A DNA stretch of 5,297 bases. It comes from Spirochaetaceae bacterium. Lineage in GTDB: Bacteria; Spirochaetota; Spirochaetia; SZUA-6; Fen-1364. Below are positions 1 to 5,297 of the stretch, piece after piece. The stretch spans positions 5,927-11,223 of the forward strand of contig PLNO01000272.1 in the NCBI GenBank assembly GCA_003141795.1. The letters run 5' to 3'. The translations under genes and the position numbers were made by a program. The notes under the pieces were generated by a model. The model was not told where the DNA came from and made no database searches. It saw only the letters and a list, made by a program, of their open reading frames with translations. The stretch's first letter is position 1. Each line of letters begins with the position of its first letter.

Positions 1-611
1 CAGTTCAGACGGGCCAGCGCCGAGAAGTCCAGAGGCGTGGCGACGTAGTCGTTCGTCGGTACGGGATGCCTCTGGATGCTCCAGAAGGTGACACCCCCCG
101 CTGCGTCGAGGCTCAAGTTCTGCCCGAAGGGGATGATCGCTCCCCCGTTCGCTCCGACGACGAAGTCGGAATTGTTGTTGTTCGCGTCCGTGTAGGACTT
201 GAAGCCCGTGAACGCGGAGACACCGATGTCGATGTTCCCGACTGCGAAACCTACGCCCACCTGGGCGAGCTGATTCGCCAGTGGAGACATGACGGGGGTC
301 GTCACGGGGATACCGGTAAAGTTCTGGGTGATGGGCAATCCCGCAACGAGGTATGCGTTGACTTTGTTTCCGAAGTTCAGCAGAAGTCCCGCGTCAGTGG
401 TGGTCAGATCGCCCCAGATCTGCGGTTGCAGCTTTTGCAGCGCCGCGGGGTTCAGGAAGAAGTAGCCCTCATCGTAGCCGAGCATCCAGGATGTCCCGTT
501 CGTCAATCCCAGGGCAGCCAAACGACCCGGAGAGGCTGAAGCCTGGAAAGGACCCAGGACAAGGAACAGTAGAACCACGAGAAGAACGACAAGGGAATTA
601 CGCTTTTTCAT
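1..611 (-). CDS. Probable outer-membrane beta-barrel protein, N-terminal part (cut by left window edge)
   Basis: Reading the minus strand from ATG at 611 gives 203 uninterrupted codons to the window edge, so the C-terminus is missing. Residues 1-26 form a classic Sec signal peptide: basic MKKR, a hydrophobic run at about 7-22, and an ASA cleavage motif at 24-26. The mature part opens with an LGYDEGYFFLNPAAL segment (about 44-58). This resembles the N-terminal 'NPA(A/G)L' signature of FadL/OmpP1-like and PorV-like outer-membrane barrels. It is followed by short alternating stretches rich in Gly, Val, Phe and Tyr (for example VGVGFAVGNIDIGVSAFTGF) that look like transmembrane beta strands, and by an Asn-rich, loop-like DANNNNSD. 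The start is supported by a well-spaced GGAGG and by the signal peptide. The role could be transport or structure at the outer membrane; the substrate cannot be told. The gene is divergent from the helicase gene. Export is well supported; the exact family is an inference. Confidence 0.85.
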   Translation of the reverse strand, partial: MKKRNSLVVLLVVLLFLVLGPFQASASPGRLAALGLTNGTSWMLGYDEGYFFLNPAALQKLQPQIWGDLTTTDAGLLLNFGNKVNAYLVAGLPITQNFTGIPVTTPVMSPLANQLAQVGVGFAVGNIDIGVSAFTGFKSYTDANNNNSDFVVGANGGAIIPFGQNLSLDAAGGVTFWSIQRHPVPTNDYVATPLDFSALARLN

Positions 612-618
612 ACTCCGT

Positions 619-623
619 CCTCC
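619..623 (-). promoter_or_regulatory. Shine-Dalgarno site for the outer-membrane protein gene
   Basis: The minus strand reads GGAGG, followed by 7 bases and then the ATG at 611. This is near-ideal sequence and spacing, and it fixes the start that yields the complete signal peptide. Confidence 0.8.
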
Positions 624-662
624 AATATGGAAAATATGTCTAAACTCTAACACATTGCACAG

Positions 663-692
663 AACATAACAATGACCCTCGCCGGCTGTCAA
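663..692 (-). promoter_or_regulatory. Candidate sigma70-type promoter for the outer-membrane protein gene
   Basis: On the minus strand a perfect TTGACA (692-687) is followed by an 18-base spacer and TATGTT (668-663), which matches the -10 consensus TATAAT at 4 of 6 positions. Transcription would start near 655, giving a leader of about 45 bases that contains the GGAGG. The stretch 625-670 is clearly more AT-rich than its surroundings, as expected for a promoter. Assigned by eye from the sequence only. Confidence 0.5.
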
Positions 693-839
693 TCGTCCGC
701 CTGGCAGGGTCACCGGGTCTCTCTCCCGTCACTGAGCATGGCATGGCAGAACGGCGGTTCACATGTGGGGCAACGCGTATGCGGGAGCCGCCAAGCAGCA
801 GTACCATCGACGCGGCAGGGCTTCCAGCTTTGGGCGTGC

Positions 840-900
840 CCCGCCCGAGGGGACCCTGCCCTCACTATGATGGCTGCATCCCCTGCCGCCCTCGGGCGGG
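840..900. repeat. Perfect 12-bp inverted repeat (GC-rich stem-loop)
   Basis: CCCGCCCGAGGG at 840-851 is exactly matched by its reverse complement CCCTCGGGCGGG at 889-900, with 37 bases between the arms. Beyond one mismatch (839/901) five more pairs can form if G-U pairs are allowed (834-838 with 902-906). No T-run follows on either strand, so it is not a standard intrinsic terminator. It could be a hairpin in an RNA leader, a protein-binding site, or the remnant of a mobile or REP-like element. The repeat itself is certain; its function is unknown. Confidence 0.7.
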
Positions 901-1126
901 TCGCGTGCTGCGGGGGTTCCGTCCTCGCTTCACTCGGACCGCTTCGCGCCCCTCCGCCCGCTCACGCGGCCGCGTCCATGAGCCGTCAGTCTTGTCGCGG
1001 GAGCGGCATCTCGTACTCACCGGCGGAAGGCGCAATAAGAACAGAGTCAGGACGCAGAACTGATGCGGCAATTCTGGCAACCCGGTCCGTCGTTGCACTC
1101 GACTCCTCTACCCAATCGCTCGACAC

Positions 1127-1137
1127 TGTAATAGAAT
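1127..1137 (+). promoter_or_regulatory. Weak candidate -10 region for the helicase gene
   Basis: TGTAATAGAAT contains two overlapping -10-like hexamers, TGTAAT (1127-1132) and TAGAAT (1132-1137), each 5 of 6 to TATAAT. No good -35 hexamer lies at standard distance. It is the most AT-rich spot upstream of the helicase start and would give a leader of about 100 bases. Tentative. Confidence 0.25.
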
Positions 1138-1246
1138 GCGCGCAAATGATCGGCTCAGCATCCCGCGGCATTCGTGAGCTCACGGTCAACGGCGGCAGCG
1201 ACAGACCAGCGTGCAACGCCCCGCCGAACATCAAGAAGACTGCATC

Positions 1247-4200
1247 GTGAGTCGTACAACTGACATCTTCCGGTTTCATCGGGAGGTGATGGAGCGCTAC
1301 CAGTCATTCTCCCAGAGCTTCATCGACATCGACGACCCGCAGATCGCCGCGGCTCTGCAGGACGAGGGCAGGCTCAAGACGATGTGGCCCGAGCCCTTGA
1401 TCCAGTTCAATCCGTCCTATGAACCGGGGGCACGCATCGAGTCCCTGGTGACAGAGGGTGTTCTTGAGCCCGCAATGGCATCGGTCTTTTCGGATTTCAC
1501 GTTGCACCGCCACCAGGAGGAGGCGCTGCGTCTGGGGGCTGCTGGCAAAGGCTTCGTAGTGACCTCGGGCACCGGCTCGGGAAAATCCCTCACGTTCTTC
1601 GGCACGATCTTCAACGAGATTCTGAGGCACCCCGGGCCGGGCGTTGTCGGCCTCGTCTGTTATCCGATGAATGCGCTCATCAATTCGCAGACGGGCGAGA
1701 TCAAGAAATACGCGGAGCGTTACACGGCGGGCACGCATCGGGATTTCCCCTTCACTTTCGGCCAGTACACGGGGCAAGAGGAGGAGGACAAGCGCGACAC
1801 GATGCGCGGCACGCCTCCCCACGTCCTTCTCACCAACTACATGATGCTCGAGCTGATCCTGACTCGACAGAGGGACGCGGAGATCAGGGAGGCAATCTTC
1901 AAGAATCTGAAGTTCGTCGCGTTCGACGAGCTTCACACGTTCCGAGGCCGCCAGGGCGCGGACGTTGCGCTTCTCATCCGTAGAATAAAGGCGGAGTGCG
2001 CGCATCCGATCGTCTGTATCGGAACATCGGCCACGATGACCGGCGGGGCAAACTCGAAGGAGCGTAAGGCCCGTGTCGCGGAGGTGGCAACGACATTCTT
2101 CGGTGACCGCTTCACGCCAGAACAGGTGATCGAGGAATCGCTGAGGGCCATCTCCGTCCAGCACCCGGAACCCGTCGCCACGGAGCTTGCGGCGGCTGTC
2201 GATACGCCAACGAAAGCTGCAAGCGCGGAGGAGCTATGCGCGGCCCCTCTCTTCCGGTGGGTCGAGTGTATGGTAGCGCTGAAGCCGGATGGCAGCGGCT
2301 ATCAGCGCGGACCTGCCATGACCGCGGGGGACATGGGTCGGATGCTTGCGGAAGCGTCGGGTCGGGATGAGACCGTGTGCCGCGCGGCGCTCGAGGCTCT
2401 GTTCACGCGGATTGCCGCCGTGAACGAGAGGATTGCACGCGAACACACCGACCCGACGTCCCGCCCGCCATTCGTCCTGCCCTTCAAGCTGCATCAGTTC
2501 ATCGCGCAAACGGCCTCCCTCTCCGTGTCCCTCCACCGAGGGAAGGAGAGGCTGATCGACTTTGACGGAGTTCCATCGAGGACTATTGGAGAAACGACCT
2601 TTCCCCTGTACCCCGTGGTGTTCAACCGCTCCTCGGGAAAGCCGTTCCTGTGCGTAAAGAAAAACCGTGTAGAGGGCAGACTCGAAGCGCGGGACTTCAG
2701 CGACGACAGCCTCCCCGAGGAGGAAAGGGACAGCCGTGAATACGGGTACCTTCTCTGCGACGAAGATGAATGGAACCCCGACGTGGAGCTCGCCAATCTC
2801 CCCGCTGAATACACGCGCGAGGTCGGTGGGGTTCTCACGCTGAAGAAGGAGTACCTGGGCAAGTTCCCTTCCGAAATCATTTATTCCGTCGACGGCACGT
2901 ATCGTGACGGGTTTGCCGCGGACACGGGCGGTGGCGTCAAGGGGTGGTACCTCCCCGTGAACTTCATCTACGATCCCACGAGCGGCGACCTCTACCACCA
3001 TCAGACCAGCGAGTTCGCCAAGCTCTCCCGCATCGGGCTCGAGGGACGGTCGACCACCACCACGGTCATCTCCCTTGCCATTTTGGACGCCATGAAGGGG
3101 CTCGGGTTTGCTGACAAGGATACGAAACTCCTCAGCTTTTCGGACAACCGCCAGGATTCATCCCTTCAGTCGGGACATTTCAACGATTTCATCTCAACCG
3201 TCCGGCTCCGGGCCGCTCTGGTGAAAGCGTTGCGGGAGAAGGGACCCATTCCCTTCTCCACGATCGAGTCCGAGGTCTTCGATCGTCTCGGGCTGACGTT
3301 GGCCGACTATGCGTTGATCCCGGAGTCCGGCGAGGTGTTCGACTCCCGGATCAGATCGCTCCAGGAGATCATGAAGACCCTCCTGAAGTACCTCCTCCTC
3401 TCCGACCTGGGCAATGCCTGGCGCGTCAACCTGCCCGGGCTCGAGGCGTGCGGCCTCCTGCGGATCTCGTACGAGAACTGGGAAGAGCGGATCAAGGACG
3501 CACGATGGCTTCCGCTGCGCAGACAGTGCGAGGAGGCGGGTGCGGATTTCGAAAGTCTGATGTTCCAGATCCTCGACTCATTCCGGAAGCTCCACGCAAT
3601 TGACAGCCGCGCCTACTACGAGGACACGGCCCTGCGGAAGCATCTCCTTCTTTTCAAGGAGAGCCTGAACGAGGATTGGGTTCCCGAGGAGAACGAGATC
3701 AGGAGCCCGGCGTGGCTCATGCTGAAACGTGCCTTTCTGCCCCGTGGCATGGGCTACGCGCAGAGTATCGGGGAACTGAGCAGGCTCGGGGTTCATGTGC
3801 GCAGGCTGCTGGGGGGCGACGTAAAGCTCGACAGCATGAGCTATCGGGATTTCATAACCGAAGTATTGAAGCTCATGGAATCCGCGGGGTGGCTTGTGGC
3901 GGTTGCCGTTCCGGATAACGGCCAAGCGTACCGACTCAGGGCGGAAGCGATCATCTGGCAGCCAGGGGACGGAACCGTTCCCGATGACCCGGTATTCCGC
4001 CCCAACGTGCGAAAGACTGCTCGAAAGCCCAACGCCTTCTTTGCCGACCTGTACAGGACGGCAGTCGTCGAAGGCAGAATCAAGTCGCGAGAACACACCG
4101 GCCAGATCGACAAGGAGGAGCGGCGCAAACGGGAGGAGGCGTTCCGTGCGGGAACCCTTGCTGCACTGTACTGCTCACCCACCATGGAGCTTGGCATCGA

Positions 4201-5297
4201 TATCGCGGAGCTCAGCGTGGTTCACATGCGGAACGTTCCGCCCAATCCCGCCAACTACGCCCAGCGCTCGGGACGCGCAGGCAGGAGCGGGCAGCCGGCG
4301 CTCGTCTTCACGAGCTGCAGCCGCCAGTCCGCTCACGACACGCACTACTTTGGCGACAGAAACGGCATGGTGAGCGGAACCGTCAACGCGCCGCGGCTTG
4401 ACCTCTGCAATGAGGACCTGCTCAAGAGCCATTTCGATGCCCTGTACCTGACCACGCGGGGCATTCCCCTTCTGGAGGGGAGCGTTCACGACGTGATTGA
4501 CGTGGACGATCCGCTGCTGCCGGTGAAGGACTCCACCCGGGCGGAACTGTCCCAGGCATTCGCGCATGGAGACCGGGTCCTTGCCAAGTGGCGGCGCGTC
4601 GTCGCTGACCTGGAACCGAAGCTGTACGAAACGTCGTGGTACAGCTCGAGCTGGAGCGAAGAGCTTCTCCGGGGAATGTTACCTTCATTCAACAGCGCGC
4701 TCGATCGATGGAGGAATCTCTGGAATCAGCACAAGGCACAGGTCGAGGCGGCCCGACGCGTCACCGACAATACGACAATCAAAACAACGAGCCCGGAGCA
4801 CCGCGCGGCCCAGCGCAATCTGGCGCTTGCGTTCAAGCTGCGCAAGCTCCTCATGAATGAGGTCAGGGGAGACACATACTCGGAGTTCTATTCCTACCGA
4901 TACCTTGCAAGCGAAGGCTTCCTCCCCGGGTACAACTTCACACGGCTCCCTGTCCGCCTCTTCCTCGACGGTGAGAAGGGCGCTGAGTCCATCAGCCGGG
5001 ACCGCGTCGTTGCCATCCGGGAGATGGGGCCCGAGAACGTCATCTACCACAACGGCTCCAAGTACAAGGTCACCCGCGCCCAGATTCAGGAGGCGGCTGG
5101 TGAGACCGAAGAGGCAACCGTCTGCACGGAATCCGGCTATTTTCTCATGGGTGAGGAGATGAAGCGCAACACCGACCCGTGGACACACGCCTCACTCGAC
5201 GGTCACACGGAAACCTTCCGAGACCTCTTGACCCTTCCCGACGGAATAGCCGAGCGCACTGAGCACATCACGTGCGCGGAGGAGGAGCGCCAGCGGC
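1247..5297 (+). CDS. Giant DEAD/DEAH-type superfamily 2 helicase, DUF1998/DruE-like group (C-terminus beyond window)
   Basis: One frame of 1,350 codons, open at the right edge, encodes a likely cytoplasmic ATP-driven nucleic-acid helicase or translocase. RecA domain 1 has a Q-like FTLHRHQEEAL, Walker A TSGTGSGKS (106-114, Lys113), YPMNAL (139-144), GQYTGQ (172-177), TNYMMLE (196-202), Walker B DELH (227-230) and SAT (261-263). An insert of about 370 residues follows, with LPFKLHQF (411-418) and VVFNRSSGKPFLCV (from 457). RecA domain 2 has FSDNRQDSSLQSGHF (631-645), REHTGQ (948-953), MELGID (980-985) and QRSGRAGR (1006-1013). A long tail carries YRYLASEGFLPGYNF (1217-1231) and ITCAEEERQR (1341-1350). 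From memory this block order matches giant helicases ending in DUF1998, common in defence islands (compare Druantia DruE, DISARM DrmA); DUF1998 itself is not visible. GTG 1247 is preferred because ATG 1289 would drop the residues FRFHREV, which look family-like. The helicase call is firm; the defence role is inferred. Confidence 0.9.
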   Translation, partial: MSRTTDIFRFHREVMERYQSFSQSFIDIDDPQIAAALQDEGRLKTMWPEPLIQFNPSYEPGARIESLVTEGVLEPAMASVFSDFTLHRHQEEALRLGAAGKGFVVTSGTGSGKSLTFFGTIFNEILRHPGPGVVGLVCYPMNALINSQTGEIKKYAERYTAGTHRDFPFTFGQYTGQEEEDKRDTMRGTPPHVLLTNYMMLELILTRQRDAEIREAIFKNLKFVAFDELHTFRGRQGADVALLIRRIKAECAHPIVCIGTSATMTGGANSKERKARVAEVATTFFGDRFTPEQVIEESLRAISVQHPEPVATELAAAVDTPTKAASAEELCAAPLFRWVECMVALKPDGSGYQRGPAMTAGDMGRMLAEASGRDETVCRAALEALFTRIAAVNERIAREHTDPTSRPPFVLPFKLHQFIAQTASLSVSLHRGKERLIDFDGVPSRTIGETTFPLYPVVFNRSSGKPFLCVKKNRVEGRLEARDFSDDSLPEEERDSREYGYLLCDEDEWNPDVELANLPAEYTREVGGVLTLKKEYLGKFPSEIIYSVDGTYRDGFAADTGGGVKGWYLPVNFIYDPTSGDLYHHQTSEFAKLSRIGLEGRSTTTTVISLAILDAMKGLGFADKDTKLLSFSDNRQDSSLQSGHFNDFISTVRLRAALVKALREKGPIPFSTIESEVFDRLGLTLADYALIPESGEVFDSRIRSLQEIMKTLLKYLLLSDLGNAWRVNLPGLEACGLLRISYENWEERIKDARWLPLRRQCEEAGADFESLMFQILDSFRKLHAIDSRAYYEDTALRKHLLLFKESLNEDWVPEENEIRSPAWLMLKRAFLPRGMGYAQSIGELSRLGVHVRRLLGGDVKLDSMSYRDFITEVLKLMESAGWLVAVAVPDNGQAYRLRAEAIIWQPGDGTVPDDPVFRPNVRKTARKPNAFFADLYRTAVVEGRIKSREHTGQIDKEERRKREEAFRAGTLAALYCSPTMELGIDIAELSVVHMRNVPPNPANYAQRSGRAGRSGQPALVFTSCSRQSAHDTHYFGDRNGMVSGTVNAPRLDLCNEDLLKSHFDALYLTTRGIPLLEGSVHDVIDVDDPLLPVKDSTRAELSQAFAHGDRVLAKWRRVVADLEPKLYETSWYSSSWSEELLRGMLPSFNSALDRWRNLWNQHKAQVEAARRVTDNTTIKTTSPEHRAAQRNLALAFKLRKLLMNEVRGDTYSEFYSYRYLASEGFLPGYNFTRLPVRLFLDGEKGAESISRDRVVAIREMGPENVIYHNGSKYKVTRAQIQEAAGETEEATVCTESGYFLMGEEMKRNTDPWTHASLDGHTETFRDLLTLPDGIAERTEHITCAEEERQR

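Larger units (their letters stand above)
693..1246. other. Intergenic region without a convincing gene
   Basis: About 550 bases between the promoter of the leftward gene and the helicase start. Open frames exist on both strands, but they overlap one another, lack Shine-Dalgarno sites and translate into Arg/Ser/Pro/Ala-rich sequence with no recognisable family, as expected from chance frames in GC-rich DNA. The middle part (about 840-975) is very GC-rich and holds an inverted repeat and a palindrome, listed separately or in the findings. I saw no tRNA, insertion sequence, CRISPR repeat or U-tract terminator. It could be regulatory, a decayed gene, or an insertion scar. Confidence 0.6.

Noticed and set aside
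66..539. 157-codon plus-strand frame
   Set aside because: Antisense shadow of the outer-membrane protein gene, whose frame has a signal peptide, a promoter and a Shine-Dalgarno.
745..905. Integron attC-like site
   Set aside because: The stretch around 760-785 faintly recalls attC sequence, but no paired core sites, no second copy and no integrase were found.
840..906. Intrinsic terminator
   Set aside because: The stem is strong, but the 37-base loop is long and no T-run follows either arm.
672..1250. 192-codon plus-strand frame covering most of the intergenic gap
   Set aside because: No Shine-Dalgarno, starts inside the promoter of the leftward gene, and its composition (Arg/Ser/Pro/Ala-rich) lacks any recognisable motif. 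Only its terminal part, overlapping the helicase GTG, is kept as a question.
986..1279. 97-codon minus-strand frame starting inside the helicase N-terminus
   Set aside because: It overlaps the helicase start, has no Shine-Dalgarno upstream of its ATG, and is antisense to another equally long frame; most likely chance.
1304..3001. Long minus-strand frames at 1304-2164 and 2234-3001
   Set aside because: Antisense shadows of the helicase, which has a full ordered set of SF2 motifs in the plus frame; such shadows are common in GC-rich genes.
4685..5188. 167-codon minus-strand frame
   Set aside because: Antisense to conserved helicase C-terminal blocks (YRYLASEGFLPGYNF and the IYHNGSKY region); no independent signal.
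1247..5297. Type I restriction HsdR subunit or MrfA/YprA repair helicase
   Set aside because: No nuclease motif of the HsdR kind is visible at the N-terminus, the protein is far longer than MrfA, and the FSDNRQD/MELGID/YRYLASEGF blocks point to the giant DUF1998-type group instead.

Overview
The window appears to come from a moderately GC-rich, Gram-negative (diderm) bacterium. The diderm inference rests on a signal-peptide-bearing, probable outer-membrane beta-barrel protein at the left edge. Nothing in the sequence fixes the phylum, and no RNA gene or other taxonomic marker is present.

Layout: (1) Positions 1-611, minus strand, hold the first 203 codons of an exported, probably outer-membrane protein. 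It has a clear Shine-Dalgarno site (619-623) and a good sigma70-like promoter (663-692), and it runs off the left edge. (2) Positions 612-1246 are a gap of about 635 bases with no convincing gene. It contains the promoter just mentioned, a perfect 12-bp inverted repeat (840-851/889-900), a 12-bp palindrome (964-975), and a weak candidate -10 element (1127-1137) for the next gene. (3) Positions 1247-5297, plus strand, form one uninterrupted reading frame of 1,350 codons, still open at the right edge. It encodes a very large superfamily 2 DEAD/DEAH-type helicase. All core motifs are intact: TSGTGSGKS, DELH, SAT, FSDNRQD, MELGID and QRSGRAGR.

The helicase resembles the giant DUF1998-type helicases that often sit in anti-phage defence islands; Druantia DruE and DISARM DrmA are the named members of that broad group. 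The DUF1998 segment would lie beyond the window, and no partner gene is visible, so a defence role is an inference. Two details deserve attention. A segment near residue 1293 that I recall as a four-cysteine zinc ribbon in relatives keeps only one cysteine here. Inserts of about 370 and 345 residues separate the conserved helicase blocks.

The two genes are divergently transcribed and show no sign of working together. The gap may mark the edge between core genome and an accessory island.
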